Shown piece by piece: positions 34,890 to 44,112 of a DNA stretch of 64,000 nucleotides. The stretch is taken from the NCBI RefSeq assembly GCF_000376565.1, contig NZ_BARG01000052.1:186001-250000 (forward strand). Reading direction: 5' to 3'. The notes beneath the pieces are model-generated. The model did not search any database. It was not told the DNA's origin and saw nothing but the letters and a program-made list of their open reading frames with translations. Position 1 is the first letter of the stretch. Each line of letters starts with the position of its first letter. Made by a program: the position numbers and the translations under genes. Source of the stretch: Streptomyces hokutonensis (GTDB taxonomy: Bacteria; Actinomycetota; Actinomycetes; Streptomycetales; Streptomycetaceae).

Positions 34890-35752
34890 GCGCTCTTGCC
34901 TTCCTCGATGTCACGCCCGGCGTACAGTGCCGCCGCCATCCGCATCCCCTCGGACCAGGCCACCGGTCCCACCTCCCGCAACGGCAGGGCACGGCCGTCC
35001 TGGTCCTGCCAGCTGAGGCTCCCCGTCTCCACCGTGTCCTCCCAGTACGGCTCCCCGATCCACACGGAGGCCTCGACAGTGCGCCCGCCGTCGCGCACCC
35101 GGGCCGTGGAGTAGCCGCCCGAGACGCGGTAGCCCAGCGAACTGGCGCGCGCGGCGAGGGCGAAGCGGGAGCGGAACGAGCCGCCGCTGAACTCCCGTAC
35201 CTCGGTGGCCTTGGGAGCGAGTTCGTCGGGGCGCTGCCAGGTGGCTCGGTGGATCTGCTCGACGCGCTGGACTATGCCCAACTCCGCCGCGAACTCCCGG
35301 ATGTCGTCGAGGTCCGGCAGCAGCACCGGGTGCGGCAGGGTCACCGTGCGCGGGGACAGCCGTACCGTCTCGCCGTCGAGGTTCACCACCCGCAGCTCGC
35401 CGTCCTCGGTGGTGCCCCGGAGGAAACCGACCTCGTCGGGGTCGTCGCCGACCACGGCCAGGTCGCGCAGGGCCGACTGCCAGGCCTCGTCCGGCCACAC
35501 GCGGACCAGCAGACCGGTGGGGACGGGGAGCGACGACACCATCCAGGAGTCGACCTGAGCGACGCAGCCCGCAGCATGCCGATCCAGCCATTCGGCGAAC
35601 CGCCGCAGCCGGTCCACCTCCGGGTGGTCCTTGAGCGCGCGCGGCAGGGACTTCAACTGCCGTCCCGCCGACCGGCCCCCGGTGGCTCGCGCCGCCACCC
35701 GCCCCTCCACCAGGGCGACTTCATACCCGTCACCCGCCGACAGCCAACCCAC
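34886..35752 (-). CDS. DUF4132 domain protein, first gene of MoxR operon
   Basis: 288 residues from GTG 35752; a frame extends to 35794 but GGAAGGCGGGGG lies before this GTG. The sequence matches the DUF4132 pattern found at the C terminus of the E. coli MolR/YehI group: LRDLAVVGDDPDEVGFLRG, VNLDGETVRLSP, HPVLLPDLDDIREFA, QPFRATWQRP-like segment, then GYRVSGGYSTARV. No catalytic role is known for the domain. It overlaps the 1630-residue gene by 4 bp and so opens a five-gene coupled operon that ends with the SWIM gene. The name MolR came from a supposed link to molybdate control, which is not established. Confidence 0.82.
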   Translation of the reverse strand: MGWLSAGDGYEVALVEGRVAARATGGRSAGRQLKSLPRALKDHPEVDRLRRFAEWLDRHAAGCVAQVDSWMVSSLPVPTGLLVRVWPDEAWQSALRDLAVVGDDPDEVGFLRGTTEDGELRVVNLDGETVRLSPRTVTLPHPVLLPDLDDIREFAAELGIVQRVEQIHRATWQRPDELAPKATEVREFSGGSFRSRFALAARASSLGYRVSGGYSTARVRDGGRTVEASVWIGEPYWEDTVETGSLSWQDQDGRALPLREVGPVAWSEGMRMAAALYAGRDIEEGKSA

Positions 35753-35996
35753 GATGCCCCCGCCTTCCGCATCAACACAGCCCGAAGAAAGCACAGTTCA
35801 GCCGGGACGTCCCGACATCTGTGCGACGACAAGCGGAACGTTAGCGGCGATCACTGACAATCGGCCGGGGAAGCTGTGGACGGGCTACGAGAAGCCATGG
35901 TTGAAACCGGCGAACGAGACGCCCGGCCATGCCCGTTCCGCGTACTCGCACCAGCCCGGCGGGCGGTTCACCGGGCTACGAGTTCAGGCCAAACGC

Positions 35997-36025
35997 ACGG
36001 CCCCCGTGCGGAACGGACGGGCCGT
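35997..36025 (-). terminator. Hairpin after the PAS-SpoIIE gene
   Basis: ACGGCCC (35997-36003) and GGGCCGT (36019-36025) pair around a 15-nt loop directly at the stop codon of the phosphatase gene, which would end its minus-strand transcript ahead of the DUF4132 promoter. Confidence 0.4.
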
Positions 36026-37254
36026 CACAGACGCAGCACGATCAGGGCCGTGTCGTCGGTGTTGCCCTCGGCGGGGAGCAGATCGGCGAGCAGCGCGTCG
36101 GCCAGGGACTCGGGTTCCGCGTGCCGATGGCGGGCGAGGGAGTCGGCGAGGCGGGCCAGACCGCGGTCGATGTCCTCCGTACGACGCTCGATCAGTCCGT
36201 CGGTGTACAGCACGAGGGTGGCGCCCACGGCGAAGGGGACGCTCGTCTCCTCCCGGCCGACATGCTCGGGTTGGGCGCCCAGGGGCGGGTCGGTGGCCTG
36301 GTCGAGGAAGGTCACCGTGCCGTCCGGGTCGAGCAGGGCCGGCGGTGGATGGCCCGCGCAGCTGTAGGTGATGGTGTGGTCGTCCCAGTCGATGAACGTC
36401 GTGACCGCGGTGGCCGACTCGGCGCCCTCGACGAAACGGGAGTACAGGCCGAGGGCCTCCAGAGCGGAGCCCGGTCCGTCGGCGACCCGGCAGGCCGCGC
36501 TCAGGGCGCTGCGCAGCTGGCCCATGGCGCAGGCCGCCGCCAGACCGTGTCCGACGACGTCACCGACGGCGACCGCCATCCCGCCGTCGGGCAGGTCGAC
36601 CAGGTCGTACCAGTCGCCGCAGACGTTCAGCGCGCCCACGGCGGGCCGGTAACGGACGGCCGCGCGGTGATGTCCGACGGGTCGCGGCGGGGGCAGCATC
36701 GCCGCCTGCAGGGTGAGGGCCACCTCGCGCTCGTGGGCGTGGGCCGTGCGCAGCCGCTCGTTGACCTGCTGCAGCTCACGCGCCCGGGTGTACAGCTCGG
36801 CCTCCAGCACCCGGGCCCGACCGTCGTCGGACTGGCCGCCGAAGCCCCGGACGAACTCGGTGACCTCCTCGACCCGGTGCACGATCAGCATCACTTCGCC
36901 GTCCGGGCCGCGGACGGGCGCGTTGACCGGGCTCCAGAAGTGCTCCACCCAGCGACCGGAGAGCGGGGGATCCTCGATGTCGTAGCGGAGCAGGGCCATG
37001 GTGTCGCGCTCCCCGGTGGTCACCGCGCGGAGCATCGACTCCCGGGTCTCGCGCATGCCGGCCGCCGCCGGGTCCTTGGGGTTCTCGGGGAAGACGTCGA
37101 AGATGTAGCGGCCGACCAGTTCCTCGCGCTTGCGCCCCGACAGGCGCTGGAAGTCCTCGTTGGCGTCGAGGTAGACGAGCTCGGGGCTGAGCAGCGCCAC
37201 CATGCCGGGCAGGTCGCGGAAAACCGCCGCATAATCGATCTCCGGATCCTGCAT
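36025..37254 (-). CDS. PAS-domain SpoIIE/PP2C-type serine phosphatase
   Basis: 409 residues. A PAS domain (about residues 8-135: VALLSPELVYLDANEDFQRLSG, YIFDVFPENP) is followed by a coiled coil (ARVLEAELYTRARELQQVNERL) and then a PP2C-like SpoIIE domain: NVCGDWYDLVDLP, VGDVVGHGLAAA, ATTFIDWD, SCAGHPPPALL, LYTDGLIERR, DDTALIVLR, with the metal-binding Asp residues present. Such proteins dephosphorylate anti-sigma-factor antagonists (Ser/Thr) in response to a signal sensed by PAS. ATG 37254 gives the PAS start MQDPEIDY. There is no RsbW/RsbV-like gene next to it, so the partner is elsewhere. Confidence 0.92.
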   Translation of the reverse strand: MQDPEIDYAAVFRDLPGMVALLSPELVYLDANEDFQRLSGRKREELVGRYIFDVFPENPKDPAAAGMRETRESMLRAVTTGERDTMALLRYDIEDPPLSGRWVEHFWSPVNAPVRGPDGEVMLIVHRVEEVTEFVRGFGGQSDDGRARVLEAELYTRARELQQVNERLRTAHAHEREVALTLQAAMLPPPRPVGHHRAAVRYRPAVGALNVCGDWYDLVDLPDGGMAVAVGDVVGHGLAAACAMGQLRSALSAACRVADGPGSALEALGLYSRFVEGAESATAVTTFIDWDDHTITYSCAGHPPPALLDPDGTVTFLDQATDPPLGAQPEHVGREETSVPFAVGATLVLYTDGLIERRTEDIDRGLARLADSLARHRHAEPESLADALLADLLPAEGNTDDTALIVLRL

Positions 37255-37451
37255 GGCCTGCCCGCTTCGACGCCGATGGTCACTGTGTCGCTCCACGATA
37301 AGAGGGATCTGGCCATCAAGCCCGGAAACGGCACTTTTCGGTCCGGCAAGCAGCGGCGATGCCGCAGGCCGTCACCCGACCGAGTGGCCTGCCCGCGAGG
37401 GCCGCCGTGGGCGTCCGGGCGATGGTATTGCCCGATGAGCGGCCAAGCCGT

Positions 37452-37877
37452 TCATGATCCGGTGTCCGTCGGGCCGCCGACGCCGGTGGTGACCCGGCGG
37501 TAGGCGGCTCGGGCGTGGAGGAGGCGGGCCAGAGCCGTGCCCAGCAGGGCGGCGGTGAACAGGCAGCCGAGCCAGAAGGTGTCGCGGTGTCCGGCCCAGG
37601 TGAGCGTGCCGGCGGGCGGTATGGCGAAGCCGTTGAGGAAGAGCCAGCACAGGAACGCCGTGCCGGGGGCCGCCGTGAAACGGGCGCACAGACCGAGCAC
37701 CACGGAGAGCAGGGACAGCGCGACCAGCGCCGGCGAGGGCCGATCGGGACCTATCAGCGCGTTGAGCAGCGCCACCAGCACCAACGCGCCACCGGATGCC
37801 GCCGCCCAGACCAGTGGCGTGGCCATGGGCGAAGGAACGGGCCGAGCTCCGGTACGGAGAGGCACCCAGTCGATCAT
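37452..37877 (-). CDS. Small four-helix membrane protein of unknown function
   Basis: 141 residues with about four hydrophobic helices (WAAASGGALVLVALLNALIG, VALSLLSVVLGLCARF, AAPGTAFLCWLFLNGF, FWLGCLFTAALLGTALARLL). The repeated pattern resembles the DUF4118/KdpD-type four-helix membrane bundle found in Streptomyces as a stand-alone protein, but this is a loose likeness. ATG 37877 is preceded by AGAAGGAG. It stands alone between the phosphatase and the LtrA-like gene, separated from each by about 95-200 bp. Confidence 0.7.
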   Translation of the reverse strand: MIDWVPLRTGARPVPSPMATPLVWAAASGGALVLVALLNALIGPDRPSPALVALSLLSVVLGLCARFTAAPGTAFLCWLFLNGFAIPPAGTLTWAGHRDTFWLGCLFTAALLGTALARLLHARAAYRRVTTGVGGPTDTGS

Positions 37878-37971
37878 GCCGGAGACTCCTTCTGGTCGTC
37901 CCGCTCCTCCTGGCGACGGGGAACTCAGCCTGCCCGAGCCCGCGCCACCGGTACAAGCTCGCCCCCATGGC

Positions 37972-39192
37972 TCAGGTCGCGGTCCCCACGGTCTCCCTCG
38001 ACGACTTAGTCACCAGCCGCTCGTAGAGAATCGGCCACAAGGCGATCAGGACGAGCAGCCAGACCACGGTCACCGTGCGCACATGGGCGCCGAACCCAGC
38101 CAGCAGCAGCGGCAGTACGCAGCAGGGGAGAGCCACCGACAGCAGCCACCGCCGTTCCCGGTCGGCCTTGCCCAGCCAGGCAAGCCCGCTGAGCAGGAAG
38201 TACCCGGCCAGCGACGAGCACAGCAGCCACCGGGTGGCGTCCGGCAGCGTGTCCAAGTGCTCGGCCGCGGCTCCGAGCGCGGCGGCCAGGGCGGCGAGGC
38301 AACCGGACACGAAACAGTGCAGGGGCAGCCCCGCGCGGGAGGGCAGCACGCCCGCCGTCAGATGCGGCACCCCCGCATAGCCGTGCTCGAAGGACAACGC
38401 CCACAGTGCGGCCAGGAGGAAGAACGCCGCGACGGCGAGCACGCACAGCTTCTTGTCCCACTCCGCGTCCGAAGTGGCTTCGACGACCTGGGCGACGCCC
38501 TCACCCAGCACGATGAGGACGAAGAGGCTGAGCCGCTCGCTCAGGTGCTCCGTCTGCGACCGTGCGAGCGACGGGCCCCTTGTGGGGCCGCGTCGCGCGG
38601 GCCGTTCGTCGTGGCGTTCCCGGGCCCCCTGGCGCTCGACGAGGTCGCGTGGGGAGACCGCGAAGGTGACGTACAGATCGAGGGCGATACCGAGGGCCCA
38701 GAGCCAGTAACGCGTCGGGTCGTGCGCCCAGAGGGAGACGATCCAGGGGATCACGCCGAGCGACATCTGAGCGGCCGGCCAGTCGACGAGGATCTGACGA
38801 CGGTGCTGCCAGGCCCGGCTCGCCAGACCCCGGATCAGGACGTAGGCAAGCGCGAACACGCGCGCGTGCTGGTCGTCCCCCTCGTGCACGCCCGGTACCG
38901 CCGCGGCCATGACGGCCATGCCGAACATCGCGGCCAGCACCGTACTGACGTGGGTGTTCTCGTAGGCCACGTTCGCGTACAGGGTGAAGACGATCCAAGC
39001 CGTCCAGAAGGCCAGGAACAGCAGCGCGTACAGCCCGAGATCGGACACGTCCGGGACCCCGTGCAGCAGGTGCGCGATCTGTGCCACCCCGGCCACGGCG
39101 ACCAGGTCGAAGAACAGTTCCAGCCAACTGGCGTGCCGGTTCTCCTCGGAGGTCGGTTGCGGTGCCGATGCGATCGTGTCGTCTTCGCTCAC
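37972..39192 (-). CDS. Low temperature requirement A (LtrA)-like membrane protein
   Basis: About 406 residues from GTG 39192 with ten or more hydrophobic helices. The N-terminal signature SWLELFFDLVAVAGVAQIA and the SERLSLFVLIVLGEGV box are the LtrA hallmarks. The biochemical role of the family is unknown; the name comes from a cold-sensitive Listeria mutant. In place of a long loop it has a charged segment REHDERPARRGP-like between helices. The frame could start at 39261, but that would overlap the previous gene; GTG 39192 leaves a 29-bp gap. Possibly co-transcribed with the hypothetical gene before it. Confidence 0.82.
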   Translation of the reverse strand: MSEDDTIASAPQPTSEENRHASWLELFFDLVAVAGVAQIAHLLHGVPDVSDLGLYALLFLAFWTAWIVFTLYANVAYENTHVSTVLAAMFGMAVMAAAVPGVHEGDDQHARVFALAYVLIRGLASRAWQHRRQILVDWPAAQMSLGVIPWIVSLWAHDPTRYWLWALGIALDLYVTFAVSPRDLVERQGARERHDERPARRGPTRGPSLARSQTEHLSERLSLFVLIVLGEGVAQVVEATSDAEWDKKLCVLAVAAFFLLAALWALSFEHGYAGVPHLTAGVLPSRAGLPLHCFVSGCLAALAAALGAAAEHLDTLPDATRWLLCSSLAGYFLLSGLAWLGKADRERRWLLSVALPCCVLPLLLAGFGAHVRTVTVVWLLVLIALWPILYERLVTKSSRETVGTAT

Positions 39193-39221
39193 CGCATCAC
39201 CATGCCCCGTCGCGGCGGCGG

Positions 39222-39680
39222 TCAGGCCTCGGACGGCGGGGGAGCCACCATGATCGGCCACTCCTCGTCGTCGGCGAGGAGAGCGTCGAGCGTGACGTCG
39301 GGTCCCGCGGTGAACACGGCGGTCGGCTCGCTCAGGCGCGCGCAGAGTCCCGGATCGGCTGTCGTCCGGGCCTCCACGATCAGTACGGCGTCGGGGTCGA
39401 TCGCCGACCGTTCGGGGAAGGCGGCGGGGTCCACGCCCACGTGCCGGAGCGGCACGGGATGGACGGCGATGCCGACCACGAGCTGCCCGGCATCGAGCGA
39501 CTGCTCGGCCCAGCCGTCCGTCCGCACCAGGTAGAACGCCCCGTCGCCCTCGTAACAGTGCCCACCGAGCCGGGCCAGCGCACGCTCGCCCGGGGTGCCG
39601 TTCGGATCGACGACCAGGATGGGGAAGGCCGCGTCCGGAGCGTCGGGGGCGATGCCGGAGCGGACGTACAGGCGGGCCAT
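39222..39680 (-). CDS. Hypothetical protein, 152 residues
   Basis: Cytoplasmic protein without recognised domain. Starts ARLYVRSGIAPDAPDAAFPILVVD; further on LARLGGHCYEGDGAFYLVRTDGW and an acidic C terminus ALLADDEEWPIMVAPPPSEA. No signal peptide or membrane helix. ATG 39680 is chosen over 39743 because the first 21 residues would be Pro/Arg-rich without coding bias. It lies between the nitronate-monooxygenase-like gene (47 bp upstream) and the LtrA-like gene, all on the same strand. Confidence 0.65.
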   Translation of the reverse strand: MARLYVRSGIAPDAPDAAFPILVVDPNGTPGERALARLGGHCYEGDGAFYLVRTDGWAEQSLDAGQLVVGIAVHPVPLRHVGVDPAAFPERSAIDPDAVLIVEARTTADPGLCARLSEPTAVFTAGPDVTLDALLADDEEWPIMVAPPPSEA

Positions 39681-39726
39681 GGGGCGGGGCCTCCGAAGCG
39701 GATCGGATCTGGGCGGGGGAGGGGCA

Positions 39727-40752
39727 TCAGTACGGTATGCCACCCGTTCCCGCCGGAGTCATGTCGGCCGACGGTACGAGGTGCCCCCGGAGCCGGCCGC
39801 GGATGATGCTCTCCGCGTCCGCCACGATCGTACGGACCACCGTCTCGCAGCTCTCCACGCTGTCGATGAGGCCCTGGGCTTGACCGGCCCACCACATTCC
39901 GCCCTCCACATCGCCCCCGCGCAGCACCCGCTCCCTGCCGCGATTCCCGGAGGCGAGTTCGGCGACGTCGGAGAAGGCGGCCCCGGGGAGCGCGCCGAGG
40001 CGGGCGATGTCCTGCGAGACCGAATTGCGCGCCACCCGGGCGGTGTTGCCGAACTCCCGGAACACGATCTGGGTACCGCGCTCGTCGTTCGCGACGATCC
40101 GGGCCTTCACGTTCGGATGGATCGGCGCCTCCTCGGTCGCCTCGAACCGGGTCCCCATGTTGATCGCGCACGCCCCGAGCGCCAGCGCCGCGACGAGGCC
40201 GGAACCGGTCGCGAAACCGCCGGACGCGATGACCGGGATGCGGAGTCTGCGGGCGGCGGCCGGGATCAGGACGAGCCCGGGGACGTCGTCCTGGCCGGGG
40301 TGCCCGGCACACTCGAACCCGTCGATGCTGACGGCGTCGACGCCCAACGCCTCGGCCTTCAGCGCGTACCGGACGGCGACGGCCTTGTGTACGACCTTCA
40401 CCCCGGCCTCCTTGAACGCCGGCAGGTGCGGCGCGGGGTTGCTGCCCGCCGTCTCCACGACCTTCACGCCCGAGTCGATGATGACGGCCCGGTAGTCGTC
40501 GTACGGCACCGGCTCGATGGTGGGCAGGATGGTGAGGTTGACGCCGAACGGCTTGTCGGTGAGTTCACGGCAGTGCGCGATCTCCTTGGCGAGCGCCTCC
40601 GGAGTGGGCTGCGTCAGCGCGCTGAGGAAGCCCAGGGCGCCGGCGTTCGCGACGGCCGAGATCAGCTCCGCGGTGCCCACCGCGAGCATCCCGCCGCACA
40701 CGATGGGATGTTCGACCCCGAACATCTCCGTGAACTCGTTCTGGAAGGTCAT
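39727..40752 (-). CDS. Nitronate monooxygenase-type flavoenzyme (2-nitropropane dioxygenase family)
   Basis: 341-residue FMN enzyme with TIM-barrel fold. Seen: HPIVCGGMLAVGTAELISAVANAGALGFL, FGVNLTILPT, DGFECAGHPGQDD (His of the active-site region), and the FMN phosphate loop ASGGFATGSGL. The family includes nitronate monooxygenases but also propionate-3-nitronate, enoyl and NADH:quinone reductases, so the reaction is uncertain. ATG 40752 follows AACGAGT-like sequence and begins MTFQNEFTEMFGVEHP, the family start. Last gene of the minus-strand catabolic operon: 44 bp after the acyl-CoA dehydrogenase. Confidence 0.85.
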   Translation of the reverse strand: MTFQNEFTEMFGVEHPIVCGGMLAVGTAELISAVANAGALGFLSALTQPTPEALAKEIAHCRELTDKPFGVNLTILPTIEPVPYDDYRAVIIDSGVKVVETAGSNPAPHLPAFKEAGVKVVHKAVAVRYALKAEALGVDAVSIDGFECAGHPGQDDVPGLVLIPAAARRLRIPVIASGGFATGSGLVAALALGACAINMGTRFEATEEAPIHPNVKARIVANDERGTQIVFREFGNTARVARNSVSQDIARLGALPGAAFSDVAELASGNRGRERVLRGGDVEGGMWWAGQAQGLIDSVESCETVVRTIVADAESIIRGRLRGHLVPSADMTPAGTGGIPY

Positions 40753-40796
40753 GTCACTCCTGTTGCGGGGCAGAGATGTCGTAGGTGACCGGGGCG

Positions 40797-41951
40797 TCAG
40801 AGCCGTCGCGAGATGATCAGCCGCATGATGTCCGAGGTGCCCTCCTCGATCTCCTCCAACTTGGCGTCGCGCATCCACTGTTCGACCGGGAACTCGCGCG
40901 AGTAACCCCAGCCGCCGAGAGTCTGGACGGCACCCCAGGTCACCGCCATCGCGGTCTCCGAGGCCTGGAGCTTCGCCATCGCCGCGACCTTCGTGGCGTC
41001 CGCTCCGGCGTCCATCTGCCGCGCCGCGTGCAGGGTGAGCAGCCACGCGGACTCGATCCGCGTCGCCATGTCGGCCAGCCGGAACGCCACGGCCTGGTGC
41101 TCGACGATCGGCTTCCCGAACTGCTTGCGCTCCCGGGCGTACTTGAGCGCGTACTCGTAGGCCGCACGGGCCGCTCCGGTCGCCGCGGCGGCCAGCACGA
41201 TCCGCGAGATGTCGAACGTCCTCATCAGCCCGCGGAAGCCCTGCCCCTCATCGCCGAGCCGATCGGACTCGGGCACGAAGACCTCGTCGAAGAAGATCTC
41301 CCGGCAGACGATCGCGCGCTGCCCCATCTTGCGCATGGGCTCGCCGAACCTCATCCCCTCGGCACCCTTGCGCAGCAGAAACGCGGTGACCCCGGAGGAA
41401 CCCCGAGTGGGGTCGGTCTTCGCGAACACCACGTACTGGTCGGCCAGTCCCGCGTTGGAGATCCACGCCTTCTGCCCGCTGATCGAGTAACCGCCCTCGA
41501 CCCGGACGGCGGTGGTGACGATGGAGGCGGCGTCGGAACCCGCTTCCGGCTCGGTGGTCGCGAGTGCCGTGTAGAGGGGGTTGGGCCCGGAGAGCGGTCG
41601 CAGCCACTCCGCCTTCTGTTCCTCGGTGCCGAGCGCGAGCAGCGGATCGGCGAAGAACCCGTTGGAGCAGACGAAGTTGCCGATGCCCGGGTCGCCCCAG
41701 CACATCTGCTCCTGGACCAGGCACTGGGTCACGACATCGGTGAACCCACCCCCGCCGTACTCCTCGGGCAGCATGAAGTCGGTGATGCCGACCTTGGACG
41801 CGGCCCGGAAGATGTCCAGCGGCGACTCGATGTCCCGCTCGTCGACCTCGCGTCCGCGCGGCCGGATCTCGTTCGCGGCGAACTCCCGGCACAGTTCGAC
41901 GATCGCCCGCTGCTCATCGGTCAGCGGCCAGGGCTCAGTGGACGTGCTCAC
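40797..41951 (-). CDS. Acyl-CoA dehydrogenase
   Basis: 384-residue FAD enzyme forming trans-2-enoyl-CoA. Domain order is the usual one: helical N terminus (LTDEQRAIVELCREFAANEI), beta domain (ALATTEPEAGSDAASI, GQKAWISNAGLADQYVVFAK), C-terminal helices (ERKQFGKPIVEHQAVAFRLADM, GGWGYSREFPVEQWMRDA) ending in LEEIEEGTSDIMR, which contains the candidate catalytic Glu. The 5' end overlaps the acyl-CoA synthetase gene by 17 bp. It would oxidise the CoA thioester made by that synthetase, or an isobutyryl/glutaryl-type branched acid; substrate class is not certain. Confidence 0.93.
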   Translation of the reverse strand: MSTSTEPWPLTDEQRAIVELCREFAANEIRPRGREVDERDIESPLDIFRAASKVGITDFMLPEEYGGGGFTDVVTQCLVQEQMCWGDPGIGNFVCSNGFFADPLLALGTEEQKAEWLRPLSGPNPLYTALATTEPEAGSDAASIVTTAVRVEGGYSISGQKAWISNAGLADQYVVFAKTDPTRGSSGVTAFLLRKGAEGMRFGEPMRKMGQRAIVCREIFFDEVFVPESDRLGDEGQGFRGLMRTFDISRIVLAAAATGAARAAYEYALKYARERKQFGKPIVEHQAVAFRLADMATRIESAWLLTLHAARQMDAGADATKVAAMAKLQASETAMAVTWGAVQTLGGWGYSREFPVEQWMRDAKLEEIEEGTSDIMRLIISRRL

Positions 41952-44112
41952 GAGATATCTCCTGCTCCTCGATGGATTCCCGGAGGCCGTTCGCCCCGGT
42001 TGTCTCTGGTACGGCTTCTACGGCACTGGAGACGACGAGCGCGTCTACGGCGAGTGCGCCTCCGGGCCCGACCCGGATCGGGTTGACCTCGATGTCCGCC
42101 ACACCAGGGGTGGCCGCGATCGCCTCGGACACGGCGACGATCGCGTCGATCAGCGCGTCGAGGTCGACCGCGAGCTGGCCCCGCCAGCCGTCCAGCAGCC
42201 GGCGCGAACGCAGCCGGTCGAGCATCCCGGCCGCCGTCCGCCGGTCGACCGGCGCCAACTCCAGCGACACGTCACGCCAGAGTTCGGCGTGGACTCCGCC
42301 ATGGCCCACGGCCACCGTCGGGCCGAAGTCACGGTCCCGGCGGGCGCCGATCAGCATCTCGACGACGCCCGGCCGGGTGTCCTGCTCCTCGACGACGTAC
42401 TCGCCCGGTCCGAGCCGTTCGTACATCTCGCGGAACGCCTCGGCCGCGGTGTCCGGGCCCAAACCGGTTCTGACGGCCTGGAGTTCGCTCTTGTGCTCGA
42501 TCCAGCCGGCCTTGAGCACCAGCGGCGGTCGCAGGGACGCGCAGGCCTCCGCGAACCCGGCCGCGCCGGTGACCCGTCGTGCCTCGGGCATCGCGACGCC
42601 GAGGGCCGTGAGGAACGTACGAGCCGCCCAGTAGCCAGGAGTTGGGACGGCCGTTTCGGTTCGCACGGTCGTCGGGATGGGCCTTGGCTGTCCGCCCAGC
42701 CGGGTCACGTGGCCCAGCGCGCCCAGGGCCGCGTCGACGGTGTCGAAGACCGGGACGCGGCACTCCCGAAGCCGGGCGACCGCAGGCGACGCGGCACTCA
42801 TGCTGTGCACGACCAGCGGCACGCGCGCGGAGCCCGTCCGGTGGCCCAGGCGGTCGATCACGGCGGACTCGGCGTCCACGAGGCTCGGCGAGTCCTCGCC
42901 GTAGCAACCCAGATACCCCGACAGGACGATCGAGTCGACCTCGCCGGAGGCGGCCACCAACTCGACGACCCGCGCGTAGACCTGGAGATCCGCTTCCCCC
43001 GCGCCCGCGAGGTCCACCGGATTGGACACCGCCGCGGCGGCGGGGAGCAGGGCACGCAGGCCGGTCTGCAGCCGGTCGGTGAAGACCGGCGTGCGGAGGC
43101 CATGGTCGGTTGCGAGATCGGCGGCGATCCCGCCCTGCCCGCCGCTGTCGCTGATGATCGCGACCCGACGTCCGTTCGGCGGTGCGGTCGCGTCCAACAC
43201 CCTTGCAGCGTCGACGAGTTCGCGCGGTGACGCCACCCGGAGGACTCCGGCGGCGCGGCACGCCGCGTCGACGACATCGAGCGCCGAGGTCATCGAACCG
43301 GTGTGGGACCGCGCGAGCCGGCGGCTGCCCTCGCTGGCACCCGTGGTGAGAACCAGCGCGCGCTTGCCGGCGCGGCGGAGGGCCGCGAGGGCGGCGACGA
43401 TCCGAGCTCCGTCCGCGAAGCTCTCCAGATAGAGCGCCACCGTGGTGGTGTGTTCGTCGGTGACGAGCGATTCGAGTACGTCGACGGCTCCCACGTCGAG
43501 CTGGTTGCCGACCGAGTAGAAGCGCGACACGCCCAGTCCGGCCCGTGCGCCGAGCCCGGCGATCTCGGAGCCCAGCTGACCGCTCTGCGAGACGACCGCC
43601 AGGCTTCCGGGCGTGAAGTTCCCCCAGGCGAGCCGGAGTTGGGTGGCCGCGTTGAACAGCCCGAGGCTGTTCGGCCCGATCATCCGCGCGCTCGACTCCC
43701 GCAGCAGCGCGGCGAGTTCGGCCTCGTCGGCGCCAAGTCCCGTGGTTATGGCGAGGAACGCGCGGCAGCCCTTGGCCAGGGCGTCCCGCACGACGGGGAG
43801 GACGTGCTCCGGCGGCACGCACACGACGACGAGGTCGGGGGTTCCCGGCAGGTCTCCCACCGACGGACGGCAGGGCTGCCCCAGCACCTGCGCGGCACGG
43901 CGGTTGACCAGCCACACCTGCCGCCGATCGGCTCCCGCGAGGGCGCCGGTGGCGAGCCAGTAGCCCCATTTGGCGCGGTCCTCGGTGGCACCGACGACGG
44001 CGACGGACGAGGGGTCGACGAAGGCCTGGGGAAAGGACACGGACGGTCTCCCGGTCTCAGGTGTCGTCGGCGGGCCGGAGCGGTGAGCTGCGACGCCGAA
44101 CTGATCAGACAT
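41935..44112 (-). CDS. NDP-forming acyl-CoA synthetase (fused alpha/beta acetate-CoA ligase family)
   Basis: 725 residues. The N-terminal alpha-like half has a CoA-binding domain (SSVAVVGATEDRAKWGYWLATGAL) and succinyl-CoA-synthetase-type ligase modules (GPNSLGLFN, VSQSGQLGSEI, RSHTGSMTSALDVVDAAC); the C-terminal third is an ATP-grasp domain (PPLVLKAGWIEHKSELQAVRTGL, EYVVEEQDTRPGVVEMLIGARRD). It activates a carboxylic acid with CoA and NTP through a phosphohistidine. ATG 44112 overlaps the preceding aldehyde dehydrogenase by 8 bp, and its end overlaps the acyl-CoA dehydrogenase, so it is tightly coupled. Acid substrate unknown. Confidence 0.9.
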   Translation of the reverse strand: MSDQFGVAAHRSGPPTTPETGRPSVSFPQAFVDPSSVAVVGATEDRAKWGYWLATGALAGADRRQVWLVNRRAAQVLGQPCRPSVGDLPGTPDLVVVCVPPEHVLPVVRDALAKGCRAFLAITTGLGADEAELAALLRESSARMIGPNSLGLFNAATQLRLAWGNFTPGSLAVVSQSGQLGSEIAGLGARAGLGVSRFYSVGNQLDVGAVDVLESLVTDEHTTTVALYLESFADGARIVAALAALRRAGKRALVLTTGASEGSRRLARSHTGSMTSALDVVDAACRAAGVLRVASPRELVDAARVLDATAPPNGRRVAIISDSGGQGGIAADLATDHGLRTPVFTDRLQTGLRALLPAAAAVSNPVDLAGAGEADLQVYARVVELVAASGEVDSIVLSGYLGCYGEDSPSLVDAESAVIDRLGHRTGSARVPLVVHSMSAASPAVARLRECRVPVFDTVDAALGALGHVTRLGGQPRPIPTTVRTETAVPTPGYWAARTFLTALGVAMPEARRVTGAAGFAEACASLRPPLVLKAGWIEHKSELQAVRTGLGPDTAAEAFREMYERLGPGEYVVEEQDTRPGVVEMLIGARRDRDFGPTVAVGHGGVHAELWRDVSLELAPVDRRTAAGMLDRLRSRRLLDGWRGQLAVDLDALIDAIVAVSEAIAATPGVADIEVNPIRVGPGGALAVDALVVSSAVEAVPETTGANGLRESIEEQEISREHVH

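Noticed and set aside
29949..35114. Very long open frame (1721 residues) on the plus strand, opposite the DUF4132 and 1630-residue genes
   Set aside because: High-GC antisense shadow; low-complexity Gly/Arg/Gln composition, no domain, no ribosome site, and the opposite strand has clear domains.
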